From: Myroides marinus
Lineage (GTDB): Bacteria; Bacteroidota; Bacteroidia; Flavobacteriales; Flavobacteriaceae
DNA length: 64,000 nt
Assembly: GCF_900109075.1 (NCBI RefSeq)
Contig: NZ_FNYS01000009.1
Location: forward strand, 46,039 to 110,038
Direction of reading: 5' to 3'
Shown here: positions 8,253 to 20,039 of the stretch, piece by piece
How positions within the stretch are numbered: the first letter of the stretch is position 1
Layout of the letters: each line of letters starts with the position of its first letter
Notes under the pieces: model-generated
Databases searched by the model: none
Seen by the model: only the letters and a program-made list of their open reading frames with translations
What the model was told of the DNA's origin: nothing
Made by a program: the position numbers and the translations under genes

Positions 8253-8993
8253 ATGAAATTAAGAGCAGAAAATCTTATTAAGATATACAAAAAGAGAAAA
8301 GTAGTAAAAGGAGTCTCTGTAGAGGTTAATCAAGGTGAAATCGTTGGTTTATTAGGTCCTAATGGAGCAGGTAAAACCACTTCTTTTTATATGATTGTAG
8401 GTCTAGTAAAACCTAATAGTGGTAATATATATCTAGACAACACTAATATTACAGATTTCCCAATGTATAAACGTGCACAGCACGGTATTGGTTATTTAGC
8501 ACAAGAGGCTTCTATCTTTAGAAAACTTAGTATAGAAGATAATATCTTAAGTGTACTACAACTTACTAACCTTTCTAAAAAGGAGCAAGTAGAAAAAATG
8601 GAATCGCTGATTAGTGAGTTTAATCTAGATCACGTTCGTACCAACCGAGGAGATGTATTGTCAGGTGGTGAAAGAAGACGTACTGAGATTGCAAGAGCAT
8701 TAGCTACTGACCCTAAGTTTATTCTATTAGATGAACCTTTTGCAGGTGTTGACCCTGTTGCTGTTGAAGATATTCAAAGAATTGTAGCCAATCTTAAGAA
8801 TAAAAATATTGGTATCTTAATCACTGACCACAACGTACAAGAAACCCTTGCAATTACTGATAAGACATATCTAATGTTTGAAGGAGGCATCCTTAAAGCT
8901 GGAGTTCCTGAAGAGTTGGCAGAAGATGAAATGGTAAGAAAAGTATATTTAGGACAAAACTTTGAATTACGTAAAAAGAAGATTATTTTCTAA
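8253..8993 (+). CDS. lptB: LPS export ABC transporter ATP-binding protein LptB
   Basis: Cytoplasmic ATPase of the LptB2FGC complex that extracts lipopolysaccharide from the inner membrane. The 246-residue protein has Walker A GPNGAGKTT (about residue 35), the Q-loop, the signature LSGGERRR (about 138), Walker B FILLDEPFAGVDP and the switch histidine in ITDHNVQET. These match LptB rather than other ABC ATPases (GERRR, AGVDP). It is 18 bp after tatC and likely in the kdsD operon, which unites Kdo supply with LPS transport. No strong terminator follows. Confidence 0.95.
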   Translation: MKLRAENLIKIYKKRKVVKGVSVEVNQGEIVGLLGPNGAGKTTSFYMIVGLVKPNSGNIYLDNTNITDFPMYKRAQHGIGYLAQEASIFRKLSIEDNILSVLQLTNLSKKEQVEKMESLISEFNLDHVRTNRGDVLSGGERRRTEIARALATDPKFILLDEPFAGVDPVAVEDIQRIVANLKNKNIGILITDHNVQETLAITDKTYLMFEGGILKAGVPEELAEDEMVRKVYLGQNFELRKKKIIF

Positions 8994-9152
8994 ATACCAT
9001 AGCTTAATCACTTTTATAGATTTACTAAATAAAAAACACTGTTAGTTTTAAAAAGTAAAAACTACTCGTTTTTAACTTATAAAAAAACAGCTTTTAGTAA
9101 CAATTACTTTGATTTTTATAAATCTTTGATTTTAGCTATACTCAGAAAAAGT

Positions 9153-9160
9153 TATATTTG
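9153..9160 (+). promoter_or_regulatory. -7 promoter box TATATTTG, upstream of the export operon
   Basis: Exact TAnnTTTG match 64 bp before the lipoprotein gene start. It has a TTTG at 9125-9128 that could serve as the upstream element, although the spacing is somewhat long. Confidence 0.5.
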
Positions 9161-9205
9161 GCACTTTTAATAAAGGCATGCCTTTTATTCACTATGTAGA
9201 AACTA

Positions 9206-9213
9206 TATATTTG
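9206..9213 (+). promoter_or_regulatory. Second -7 box TATATTTG, next to the start codon
   Basis: A second exact TATATTTG only 11 bp before the ATG at 9225. If used, the transcript would be nearly leaderless. Confidence 0.4.
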
Positions 9214-9224
9214 CAAAAAAAACA

Positions 9225-10010
9225 ATGAAAAATAAAATCGCACTAAAACTATCTCTTATCTTAGGTTGCATGTTCCTTCTAGGATCATGTGCTAACAAGA
9301 AAACGATTGTATACTACCAGAATGTGGAAGATGTTCTACTTAAAGAATCTAATGACAATAAGTTTGAGACTCGTTTAAGAGCAGATGATTTATTAATGAT
9401 TATTGTTTCTGCTGAAGATCCTGAAGCAGCAGCTCCATTCAACTTAATGAATACAATGACTACGAACCCTAATACACCTGCAGCTAGTGGAACGATGACA
9501 CAACAGTTATATCTAGTAGATGGTAATGGTAATATTGAGTTTCCTGTATTAGGTACTATTAAATTAGGAGGAAAAAATAAAGAAGAAGCCGTTAGTCTAT
9601 TGACTAAACAAATAAGCCAATATATCACAAACCCTATTGTTAACATGAGAATCATGAACTTCAAAGTGACAGTTCAAGGTGAAGTTAACAAACCAGGAGT
9701 ACACACTATTAATAGCGAAAGATTGACTTTAGCTGAAGCTATCGCTTTATCTGGAGACTTAACAGTGTATGGTAAAAGAGATAACATTCTTCTAATAAGA
9801 GAAATAGATGGAAGAAGAGTTCCTATCCGCGTAGATATGACTAAAGCTGATTTTATGGTATCACCGTACTACTATTTAAATCAAAACGATATAGTATATG
9901 TAGAACCTAATAAAACTAAAATTAACTCATCTGTAGTTGGACCTAACTTAAGTTTAGCTATTTCTGCGTTATCACTTTTAGTAACTGTAATTGCCCTAGC
10001 TGTAAAATAG
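9225..10010 (+). CDS. Polysaccharide export lipoprotein, Wza-like
   Basis: Predicted outer-membrane lipoprotein that forms the export channel for capsule or exopolysaccharide. The 261-residue protein has a lipoprotein signal ending LLGSC (Cys about residue 22), then the Poly_export domain (FETRLRADDLLMIIVSAEDPE), a SLBB-like segment (VTVQGEVNKPGVHTI, about 150) and a hydrophobic C-terminal helix. It is followed four bases later by the Wzc-like kinase, the usual pairing. No glycosyltransferase genes are adjacent, so the polysaccharide it exports is unknown. Confidence 0.9.
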   Translation: MKNKIALKLSLILGCMFLLGSCANKKTIVYYQNVEDVLLKESNDNKFETRLRADDLLMIIVSAEDPEAAAPFNLMNTMTTNPNTPAASGTMTQQLYLVDGNGNIEFPVLGTIKLGGKNKEEAVSLLTKQISQYITNPIVNMRIMNFKVTVQGEVNKPGVHTINSERLTLAEAIALSGDLTVYGKRDNILLIREIDGRRVPIRVDMTKADFMVSPYYYLNQNDIVYVEPNKTKINSSVVGPNLSLAISALSLLVTVIALAVK

Positions 10011-10014
10011 AACA

Positions 10015-12414
10015 ATGGAAAATAAATTTGACAATCAAGAAAATTCTAATATTAACATCAGAGAGGAACTAGAAAAATACTTAGTTCACTGGAGATGGTT
10101 TGTATTAAGTGTTTTTATCACTGTAGCACTAGCATTTGTTTATTTGCGTTACAGCCAAAAGATCTACTCTATCAGTACATCAATCATTGTAAAAGATGAA
10201 AAAAGAGGTGGTGGTATTGCTTCTGAAATGGCAGCTTTCGCAGACTTAGGTATGTTCTCTGGAGGAAAAAGTAACGTAGAGAACGAAACACAAGTATTAC
10301 AATCAAGAAGTCTAGCAGAAAAAACAGTTAGAAGATTACAATTAAACATTTCTTATATCAACAATGATCGATTTGTAAAATCTGATTTATATAAGAATAG
10401 TCCTATTTCAATCAACTTTGTAGAAAGAGTTTTTGACTTTGACGAATTAGATTATGAGTTTTATATTAAAGATAGAACAGATACTTCATTTACTTTATTA
10501 GATGAAGAAGAAAACGAAATAGGTACATTTAAATACAATGAACCTGTAACTACTATCTTAGGTAAACTTATAGTTACTAAAAATACACCTAAGAAAAAAG
10601 GAACATTAGATGACTTAAAGAAAAAAGTGTCTAATGAAAACGTAAATGAAATACTAGTAAAAATTGCTCCTATCCAAAAAGTAGTTGATTACTATGTAAA
10701 AGAAGTTAAAATTGCTCCTACTGATAAGTTTTCAACTGTATTAGAATTATCATTGCTAAATGCTACTCCGGCTAAAGCTATTGATTACCTTAATACAATG
10801 ATTACTTTATACAACGATGGTGCTATCGCTGATAAACGTTTTGTATCAGAAAAGACATCAGAATTCATTGACTCTCGTTTAGTTCTTATTACAGAAGAAT
10901 TAGGTGATGTAGAGAAAAATGTAGAAGGATATAAAGCTAGAAATAGTATTACTGATATTCCTACTGAATTAAAAATTCACTTAGAAAATGCTAATGTTTA
11001 CGAGAAACAAATTATTGAGAATGAAACAGAATTAAAGGTTGTCTCTTCTCTAATTGATTTCTTGAAAAATAGCAAGCCAAACGAATTACTACCTGGTAAC
11101 ATTGTATCAACTGATATTAGCTCTAACAGCTTAATCAATCAATACAACCAATTAGTATTAGACAGAAACAAACTAAGTACAAGTACAACTAAACTGAACC
11201 CTACTATAGTAAAGTTAGATGATCAGATTAACTCTATGAAAGCTTCTGTATTAGAAAGTCTTTTAAGAGCTCAAAGTAATTTAAAAATTACTCATAGAGA
11301 ACTAGCAGCTAAAGAAGGTGAATTAAAGTCTAAACTATCACTAGTACCTAAACAAGAAAGAGAGTTTAGAATTATAGACAGACAACAAAAAGTAAAAGAA
11401 GCTATCTACTTATACTTATTCCAAAAACGTGAAGAAACAGCTATCGCATTAGCTGCTACAGATCAAAATGCTAAAGTAATAGATATGGCTAAAAGCTCTG
11501 ATAAACCAGTAGCTCCTAAAAAAGCTATTATCTTATTAGCTGCTTTAATTATGGGTGGGTTAATTCCTTTTGCTATTATCTACTTACGTTCATTATTGGA
11601 TACTAAGGTTAAGAGTAGATTTGATATCGAAGAGAATACTTCTGTACCATTCCTTGGAGATATTCCACACTCTAATGACAATTCTAAAATTGTTAATATT
11701 GCGAGTAGAACAAGTACAGCAGAGGCACTTCGTATTATCAGAACCAACCTTGAATTTATGCTTAGTCGCGTAAAAGAAGGTGATGCTAAGATGATCTTCT
11801 TAACATCGACTTTCCCTAAAGAAGGTAAAACATTTACATCTGTTAATATTGCTGCTACTATTGCCTTATCAGGTAAGAGAACATTACTTATCGGATTAGA
11901 TATACGTAATCCTAGATTAGATGATTATATCATGTTACCTACTAAAGGGGTATCTGATTTCTTATTGAAAAAAGAAGATGATATTAATCAATATGTTGTA
12001 AAAATAGACGGATACGAAAATATGTATGCTCTTCCTGCTGGTACTATCCCACCTAACCCTGCTGAATTATTAATGGGTGATAAAATAGGTAATATGTTCG
12101 AAGAACTGAAAAAACAATATGATTACATTATTGTGGATACAGCTCCAGTAAGTTTAGTAACAGATACATTATTAATAGCTAAATATGCTGATACATTTAT
12201 CTATGTAGCAAGAGCAAATTACCTAGACAAACGTATGTTGAAACTTCCAAATGATCTACATAAAGAAGGTAAACTTCCAAATATGTCTATCATATTAAAT
12301 GACACGGAAACTAACAAAGGTTATGGTTATGGATATGGATACGGTTATGGATATGGTCAAGATGCAGAAGAGGATAAACGTCCTTGGTGGAAAAAACTAT
12401 TAAACATAAACTAA
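10015..12414 (+). CDS. Wzc-like polysaccharide co-polymerase / tyrosine autokinase
   Basis: Inner-membrane protein controlling polymer length and export. In the 799 residues: a Wzz domain with a first membrane helix near residues 29-45, a long periplasmic coiled-coil region (about 250-430), a GNVR-like segment (FRIIDRQQKVKEAIYLYLFQKREE), a second helix near 505-525, then a BY-kinase domain. The kinase has Walker A TSTFPKEGKTFTS (about 597), Walker A' LLIGLDIRNPRL and DYIIVDTAPV. The C-terminus carries a tyrosine tail of alternating Tyr-Gly (about residues 769-782), the expected autophosphorylation cluster. Transcribed with the Wza-like gene; a terminator follows. Confidence 0.92.
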   Translation: MENKFDNQENSNINIREELEKYLVHWRWFVLSVFITVALAFVYLRYSQKIYSISTSIIVKDEKRGGGIASEMAAFADLGMFSGGKSNVENETQVLQSRSLAEKTVRRLQLNISYINNDRFVKSDLYKNSPISINFVERVFDFDELDYEFYIKDRTDTSFTLLDEEENEIGTFKYNEPVTTILGKLIVTKNTPKKKGTLDDLKKKVSNENVNEILVKIAPIQKVVDYYVKEVKIAPTDKFSTVLELSLLNATPAKAIDYLNTMITLYNDGAIADKRFVSEKTSEFIDSRLVLITEELGDVEKNVEGYKARNSITDIPTELKIHLENANVYEKQIIENETELKVVSSLIDFLKNSKPNELLPGNIVSTDISSNSLINQYNQLVLDRNKLSTSTTKLNPTIVKLDDQINSMKASVLESLLRAQSNLKITHRELAAKEGELKSKLSLVPKQEREFRIIDRQQKVKEAIYLYLFQKREETAIALAATDQNAKVIDMAKSSDKPVAPKKAIILLAALIMGGLIPFAIIYLRSLLDTKVKSRFDIEENTSVPFLGDIPHSNDNSKIVNIASRTSTAEALRIIRTNLEFMLSRVKEGDAKMIFLTSTFPKEGKTFTSVNIAATIALSGKRTLLIGLDIRNPRLDDYIMLPTKGVSDFLLKKEDDINQYVVKIDGYENMYALPAGTIPPNPAELLMGDKIGNMFEELKKQYDYIIVDTAPVSLVTDTLLIAKYADTFIYVARANYLDKRMLKLPNDLHKEGKLPNMSIILNDTETNKGYGYGYGYGYGYGQDAEEDKRPWWKKLLNIN

Positions 12415-12420
12415 TATAGA

Positions 12421-12451
12421 AAAGGTCACTCCTAATAGGGGTGACCTTTTT
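12421..12451 (+). terminator. Intrinsic terminator of the wza/wzc pair
   Basis: Stem AAAGGTCAC/GTGACCTTT followed by T residues, starting seven bases after the stop. Confidence 0.85.
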
Positions 12452-12575
12452 CATTAATATGATAAAATATTATAGCAAAATATACCAAAACAGAAATATA
12501 CAAAGTCTGAATTATCAAATTCATAATTCAACTCTAAAAAGACTATTAAGCTTTAGCATTAACATTCATATTTAG

Positions 12576-12583
12576 TATATTTG
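12576..12583 (+). promoter_or_regulatory. -7 promoter box TATATTTG for icd
   Basis: Exact TAnnTTTG match about 70 bp before icd, with a TTAG-like element about 20 bp further upstream. Confidence 0.55.
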
Positions 12584-12642
12584 CTATATAAATTTCAAGG
12601 TTTAAACAAAATATATATAACGATAAAATTGTTTTCATTTAA

Positions 12643-14874
<2,232 letters not shown>

Positions 14875-14896
14875 TAATAGAATAGATAGAAAAATA

Positions 14897-14927
14897 AAAA
14901 GGTCATCATTAACTGATGACCTTTTTT
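14897..14927 (+). terminator. Intrinsic terminator of icd
   Basis: Stem AAAAGGTCATCA/TGATGACCTTTT plus T run, 23 bp after icd. It also separates icd from the convergent response regulator. Confidence 0.85.
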
Positions 14928-14934
14928 ATACACA

Positions 14935-15633
14935 TTACTGATCTAATAAAATCTGATACTTACGTCCAATAGGAACTTCGTCTTCGTTAATCAAAACGAC
15001 TTTGCTCATAAAACGTTCTTTTATACACTCTTTATTAATAATAAAAGAACGATGTACCTGTACAAAGTTATCTCCGATTAATTCGGTCTTAAAACCGCTT
15101 AAAGAACCATATACAAAATAACTCTTACGTCTACTCTTTGTAAAAATCTTAATATAATTACCTGCACTTTCTACATATATAATATCAGTCATATCTATGT
15201 AATAGTCAAAGCCATCTTCTTTAATCAATACACTCTGAGGAACACTTTTCTTTTTATTCTCTTTTCTGTCTTTACAGAATATTTTTGCTTTTTCTACTGC
15301 TTTCAAAAACTTACTAAAAGAAATAGGTTTTAATAAATAATCTATAGCATCATTCTGATAGGATTCTAAAGCAAAATCAGAATAAGCCGTCGTAACGATT
15401 GTAGAAGGTTTCACTGGTAACATTTCTAATAATTCTAATCCAGATACTAGTGGCATATTAATATCTAAAAACAAGATATCTATTTCATTATTCTGCAAAA
15501 AAGTTAATGCTTCTTTTCCGCTATAGGCATTGCCTATACATTCTAAATCCTCACATTGTTTAATATGGCTCAACAGCACTTGATGCGCTGGTTTTTCATC
15601 ATCTACTATTAAACATTTGTAGGTAACTCCCAT
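14935..15633 (-). CDS. LytTR-family response regulator
   Basis: Two-component regulator of 232 residues: an N-terminal receiver (CLIVDDEKPAHQVL; phospho-acceptor Asp in ILFLDINMPLVSG, about residue 56; lysine in YLLKPISF) and a C-terminal LytTR DNA-binding domain (YVESAGNYIKIFT, FVQVHRSFIINKE). It overlaps the end of the histidine kinase gene by 25 bp, so the two are translated together. The pair is divergent from the TonB receptor/DUF4249 genes, which are reasonable but unproven targets. Confidence 0.93.
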   Translation of the reverse strand: MGVTYKCLIVDDEKPAHQVLLSHIKQCEDLECIGNAYSGKEALTFLQNNEIDILFLDINMPLVSGLELLEMLPVKPSTIVTTAYSDFALESYQNDAIDYLLKPISFSKFLKAVEKAKIFCKDRKENKKKSVPQSVLIKEDGFDYYIDMTDIIYVESAGNYIKIFTKSRRKSYFVYGSLSGFKTELIGDNFVQVHRSFIINKECIKERFMSKVVLINEDEVPIGRKYQILLDQ

Positions 15634-16601
15634 AATTCTAAAGTGGTTTTATAATAATTCTTTGTTTTGTTTTTCTCAAATCTATATTTCAAACTAGAGA
15701 CTTCTAAGCGCCTCTCTAAATTAATAAGGCCTAACCCTGTTCCCTTTTGTATCAATTCATCAGAAAGGCAACTATTCTCAAGTTCAAAATACAAATGCCC
15801 CTCCACTATATTTCCTCTTAACTTGATATAAGGAAACTCCGTTTGAATAGCAAACTTTACAGCATTCTCCACTAAACTAAAATACAACAATGGAGGTACT
15901 TTATAGTTTCCTGTGTCTCCATCATACTTAATATCAACTACTAAACTATTAGTACGAAATTTATAATAATTAAAATATTCTTTTAAAAATTCTATTTCTT
16001 GATCCAATGTTATAAACTCCTTTTTGGTAGCTTCTAATTGATATCTAAGTAGTAAGGATAATTGAAGGATACGTTCAGGTGTTTCACTAGGATTAGTTAA
16101 AGCTTCGCCATATAAATTATTCATGGCATTCAACAAAAAATGAGGGTTTAGCTGCATCTTTAAAAAATCTAATTCTGCTTCGGTATTTACTAGTCTCTTT
16201 TCTCTGACAGTAATATCATTGAATATCCAAAGGTGGATGAAATAAGCTCCCATCCCTAAAAAGCCAAGAAACAAGACATTTACTACTTCTATAGGCCAAG
16301 AAACGAACTCATCATAGACTTGAGCTAGCTTCCCACAAACAACTACAACAATACTCCAAAAAACGAGTGCTAACGAAAAATATACCTCATACCTTTTGGT
16401 CAATAAATAACGCTTAACCATACATATGTTATGTACACTAATAAAAAAGTACACAAGACAAAAAGTAGGTAACATATCAATTAAAGCACCTACCATAGTC
16501 CTCTCTCCTTCCGTATTTACATAGTTAGCATAAGTAAAAATACTAACTAGAAAAAAGACAGTGGTAACATTTCTTATCCAATAATTAGCATACCATTTCA
16601 T
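15609..16601 (-). CDS. LytS-type sensor histidine kinase
   Basis: Inner-membrane sensor with about four hydrophobic helices in the first 140 residues, then a His_kinase domain with LNPHFLLNAMNNLY (phospho-accepting His) and a C-terminal ATP-binding region with ENAVKFA and GTGLGLINLERRL. I begin it at ATG 16601 (330 residues). The open frame extends to 16694, but a -7-like box TATCTTTA at 16622-16629 (minus strand) lies inside that extension, so the longer start is unlikely. The ligand is unknown. Partner of the adjoining LytTR regulator. Confidence 0.88.
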   Translation of the reverse strand: MKWYANYWIRNVTTVFFLVSIFTYANYVNTEGERTMVGALIDMLPTFCLVYFFISVHNICMVKRYLLTKRYEVYFSLALVFWSIVVVVCGKLAQVYDEFVSWPIEVVNVLFLGFLGMGAYFIHLWIFNDITVREKRLVNTEAELDFLKMQLNPHFLLNAMNNLYGEALTNPSETPERILQLSLLLRYQLEATKKEFITLDQEIEFLKEYFNYYKFRTNSLVVDIKYDGDTGNYKVPPLLYFSLVENAVKFAIQTEFPYIKLRGNIVEGHLYFELENSCLSDELIQKGTGLGLINLERRLEVSSLKYRFEKNKTKNYYKTTLELWELPTNV

Positions 16602-16730
16602 TGAAAAAATAATTAATTGTGTAAAGATAGATTTACTTAAAAGTACATGAAAAAAAATTATTCTAATACCTTTTACATAATAACTGTAACGCAATAAATA
16701 TTTTACGACTAATCACGTTATAATCCTAAC

Positions 16731-16738
16731 TACATTTG
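16731..16738 (+). promoter_or_regulatory. -7 promoter box TACATTTG for the TonB receptor
   Basis: Exact TAnnTTTG match 24 bp before the receptor ATG, in the divergent region shared with the histidine kinase. Confidence 0.6.
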
Positions 16739-16761
16739 TCTCATAAAATGATAAAAAAGAA

Positions 16762-19152
16762 ATGTTAATACAATTCAAACTTAAAGCACGTTCCTCTATT
16801 TGTATGTTGTTCTTACTATTAGGAAACACACTAATATATGCACAACAAAATTACAGACTGAATGGTTTTGTAAAAGATAAAAGCACTCCGTTAATAGGAG
16901 CTACCATCACTATTCAGGAACTTACTAAAGCAGATATGACAGATGAGAACGGACAATTCTCTTTTAGTCTACCTGAAGGAACATATACTATATCAATCTC
17001 CTACCTAGGTTATACTACTCAAAATAATAAGGTAACTCTAACGGATAATAAAACACTAAATATTTCCCTAAAAGAAGATAATTCACAACTAGATGAGCTA
17101 GTTATTATCAAAAACACTACTAAAGCAGAAATTAGAACACCTGAAATGAGTGTAAACAAACTTTCTGTCGAAGATGTAAAGAAAATGCCTGTAGTACTAG
17201 GCGAAACAGATGTACTTAAGTCTATACTAATGTTACCTGGTGTAACTAATGCAGGAGAAGGTGCTGCAGGATTTAACGTTCGAGGAGGTAGTGCTGGGCA
17301 GAATCTAGTACTTCTTGATGACTCTAATGTATTTAGTTCTTCGCACTTGTTCGGTTTCTTTTCAGTTTTCAACTCAGACGCTTTAAAAGATCTAAAACTT
17401 TATAAAGGAGGAATACCTGCTAGATATGGAGGAAGAGCTTCTTCTGTTTTAGAAGTGTTCCAAAAAAATGGCAATATAAACGAATATCACGGTACTGGTG
17501 GAATTGGTGTTATATCTAGTAGATTAATGGCAGAAGGGCCAATACAGAAAGAAAAGTCATCTTTTCTTGTTGCTGGTAGAGCTTCATATGCTCACTTATT
17601 CTTAAAACTTTCTGATAATAAGAATTCAGCTTATTTCTACGACTTAAATACTAAATTAAACTTCAATCTAAACGACAATAACAAGTTGACATTCTCAGGA
17701 TATTTTGGTAGAGATGTATTTAGTTTTGCTGATTTACTAAAAAATAACTTTGGTAATACAGTAATAAATACACAATGGCATCATTTATTCAACGAGACAC
17801 TTTCGTCTAAGCTTACATTGAGCTATAGTGATTATGTTTATGGATTGGATATGGAACTAGCGAAGTTTAAATGGGATTCTGATATTAAAAACTTTCAATT
17901 GAAATATGATTTTACACATGATATTACCCCTGATTTTCAACTAAAATATGGTATCAGTGGTATCTACCATGTATTTTCTCCTGGAATAATCAAACCTACA
18001 AGACCAGATTCTCCAATAAACTATAAAAAAATTGACAACAAATATGCTTTTGAAGGAGGTATATATTTAGAAGCAGAGCAAAACATCGGTCAGCATTTAA
18101 GTTTAAATTATGGAGCGAGATTCTCTACCTTTTCTAATTTAGGAAAAGAGACTATTAATCTATACCAAAATAACCAACCTGTACATTACGATGCTACTTT
18201 AGGAGTCTATAAGATGGCAGATATTATCGGTACTGAATCTTATAATAGCGGAAAGAGTATTCAAAACTATAACAACTTTGAACCAAGATTAGGAATTGCA
18301 TATATAATCAACGATGATCAATCTATTAAAGCAAGTTATAATAGAATGGCTCAGTATATTCATTTAATGTCTAATACAGCAGCGCCTACTCCATTAGATA
18401 TATGGACACCAAGTAGCAAGTACATTAAACCAGAAATAGTTGATCAAGTAGCATTAGGTTACTTTAGAAATTTCAAACAAGGGAAATATAGCTTAGAAAC
18501 TGAAGTATTCTATAAAAAAGGAGACAACAGAATAGATTATATTGATGGAGCACAATTAATAGGTAACGATGCTATTGAAAGAGTTGTCTTAGTCGGAGAA
18601 TCTAGAGCCTATGGCCTAGAGTTAATGGTGCGAAAAAATCTAGGACGCCTAACAGGATGGGTATCTTATACTTTATCTAAATCAGAGCAACGCACTCCTG
18701 GCAGAACTCCAGATGAACCAGGAATCAATAATGGAGATTGGTACAGAACTCCATATGATAAGACACATGACCTTTCTATCACTGGAATATATGAGCTTAA
18801 CAAGAAATGGAGTCTAAGTGCTAGTTTCACATACCAAACTGGACGCCCTACCTCATATCCTGAGGGCAGATATGACTATTTAGGTCAGAGTGTTCCTAAA
18901 TTTGGAGAAAGAGGAGCTTATAGCCTACCTGCATATCATCATTTAGATGTATCAGCTACTTATATTCCTACTAAAAACAGTAACCGTAAATGGCAAAGTG
19001 AATGGGTTTTTGGTATATACAATCTTTATGGACGAGCTAACGCTGCTTCAATTTCTTTTAGAGAGAATAAAGATTACAGAGGACAAAACGAAGCAGTTAG
19101 GATGTCTATTTTTGGCCTAGTACCAAGTGTAACGTACAATTTCAAATTCTAA
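16762..19152 (+). CDS. TonB-dependent outer-membrane receptor with carboxypeptidase-like domain
   Basis: 796-residue outer-membrane transporter. A signal peptide (about residues 1-27, ending IYAQ) is followed by a CarboxypepD_reg-like domain (LNGFVKDKSTPLIGATITI), a plug (LPGVTNAGEGAAGFNVRGGS, about 155) and a 22-strand barrel region ending in the aromatic SVTYNFKF. It is followed by a DUF4249 lipoprotein, a pairing common in Bacteroidetes and analogous to a receptor with a surface accessory protein. The substrate cannot be told from sequence. A divergent LytTR system suggests regulated expression. Confidence 0.92.
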   Translation: MLIQFKLKARSSICMLFLLLGNTLIYAQQNYRLNGFVKDKSTPLIGATITIQELTKADMTDENGQFSFSLPEGTYTISISYLGYTTQNNKVTLTDNKTLNISLKEDNSQLDELVIIKNTTKAEIRTPEMSVNKLSVEDVKKMPVVLGETDVLKSILMLPGVTNAGEGAAGFNVRGGSAGQNLVLLDDSNVFSSSHLFGFFSVFNSDALKDLKLYKGGIPARYGGRASSVLEVFQKNGNINEYHGTGGIGVISSRLMAEGPIQKEKSSFLVAGRASYAHLFLKLSDNKNSAYFYDLNTKLNFNLNDNNKLTFSGYFGRDVFSFADLLKNNFGNTVINTQWHHLFNETLSSKLTLSYSDYVYGLDMELAKFKWDSDIKNFQLKYDFTHDITPDFQLKYGISGIYHVFSPGIIKPTRPDSPINYKKIDNKYAFEGGIYLEAEQNIGQHLSLNYGARFSTFSNLGKETINLYQNNQPVHYDATLGVYKMADIIGTESYNSGKSIQNYNNFEPRLGIAYIINDDQSIKASYNRMAQYIHLMSNTAAPTPLDIWTPSSKYIKPEIVDQVALGYFRNFKQGKYSLETEVFYKKGDNRIDYIDGAQLIGNDAIERVVLVGESRAYGLELMVRKNLGRLTGWVSYTLSKSEQRTPGRTPDEPGINNGDWYRTPYDKTHDLSITGIYELNKKWSLSASFTYQTGRPTSYPEGRYDYLGQSVPKFGERGAYSLPAYHHLDVSATYIPTKNSNRKWQSEWVFGIYNLYGRANAASISFRENKDYRGQNEAVRMSIFGLVPSVTYNFKF

Positions 19153-19157
19153 GAAAA

Positions 19158-20006
19158 ATGATCAATAAAACATTAAAATATATAGGTATACTTTCTTTAG
19201 CGATGTACTTTACATCATGTGAAGAAGTAATTGATTTAGAATTACCTACCGCGCCACCTAAACTTGTTGTTGAAGGTAACATTGACTTTAATACAGATAA
19301 TACTCCTGATACATTAAGTGTTAAGTTATCACTAACTACTGATTTCTATAATCCTACTACACCTAAAGTACACAATGCTATTGTATGGGTAGAAGATGGA
19401 GAAGGTAATAGATACCCTTTTGAAGAGATAAAAAATACTGGACGTTATATAAACACTAAAGTAAAGAAAGACTTCGTTAAAAATCAATATAAACTTCACA
19501 TTGAGTATGATAACGATATCTACGAAGCTACAGATGTACTTTTATCAACACCTGAAATACAACAAGTAGAACAAAGAAGAGAGAAGTTCTTTAACAAAGA
19601 TTATTATACTATCCGCATCTATTATAAAGATACGCCAAGACCAAGTTCAAACTTAAACTACTATTATTCATTCTCTCAGAGAAACAATGAGAAACCTGAG
19701 TTAAAAATTCAAACTAATGAGTATAGTAAAAACAAAATAATAGAATCTATCTTTCTAGACGAAGACTTTGAAGTAGGAGATAAAGTATTAATTGACCTAC
19801 ATCAAATATCAAGAAATTACTACGATTATATGTCCTTACTTATTAGTACAATAAACAACGGTGGCGGGCCATTTGAAACGCCAATTACAAAAATAAAAGG
19901 AAATGTAAAAAACCTTACACGACCAGAAAAAGAAGCACTAGGTTACTTTAGAATTACAGAAAAACAAACAGTAATTCACACCATATACGAACAACCGAAA
20001 CCTTAA
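19158..20006 (+). CDS. DUF4249 lipoprotein, partner of the TonB receptor
   Basis: 282-residue predicted lipoprotein with signal ending FTSC (Cys about residue 21) and the DUF4249 opening CEEVIDLELPTAPPKLVVEG. The rest is mostly beta-type with no catalytic motif. It lies five bases after the receptor gene and shares a terminator with convergent recN. DUF4249 proteins accompany TonB receptors in Bacteroidetes and are presumed to sit on the receptor's outer face; no biochemical role is established to my knowledge. Confidence 0.85.
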   Translation: MINKTLKYIGILSLAMYFTSCEEVIDLELPTAPPKLVVEGNIDFNTDNTPDTLSVKLSLTTDFYNPTTPKVHNAIVWVEDGEGNRYPFEEIKNTGRYINTKVKKDFVKNQYKLHIEYDNDIYEATDVLLSTPEIQQVEQRREKFFNKDYYTIRIYYKDTPRPSSNLNYYYSFSQRNNEKPELKIQTNEYSKNKIIESIFLDEDFEVGDKVLIDLHQISRNYYDYMSLLISTINNGGGPFETPITKIKGNVKNLTRPEKEALGYFRITEKQTVIHTIYEQPKP

Positions 20007-20008
20007 AT

Positions 20009-20039
20009 AAAAAAGCCATCTCTAATGAGATGGCTTTTT
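20009..20039. terminator. Shared terminator between convergent genes
   Basis: Stem AAAAAGCCATCTC/GAGATGGCTTTTT with T runs on both strands, between the DUF4249 gene and recN. Confidence 0.85.

Noticed and set aside
9000-9100. AT-rich hairpin after lptB as a terminator
   Set aside because: AAGTAAAAAC/GTTTTTAACTT pairs only with a bulge and has no clean T run, so I do not call it.
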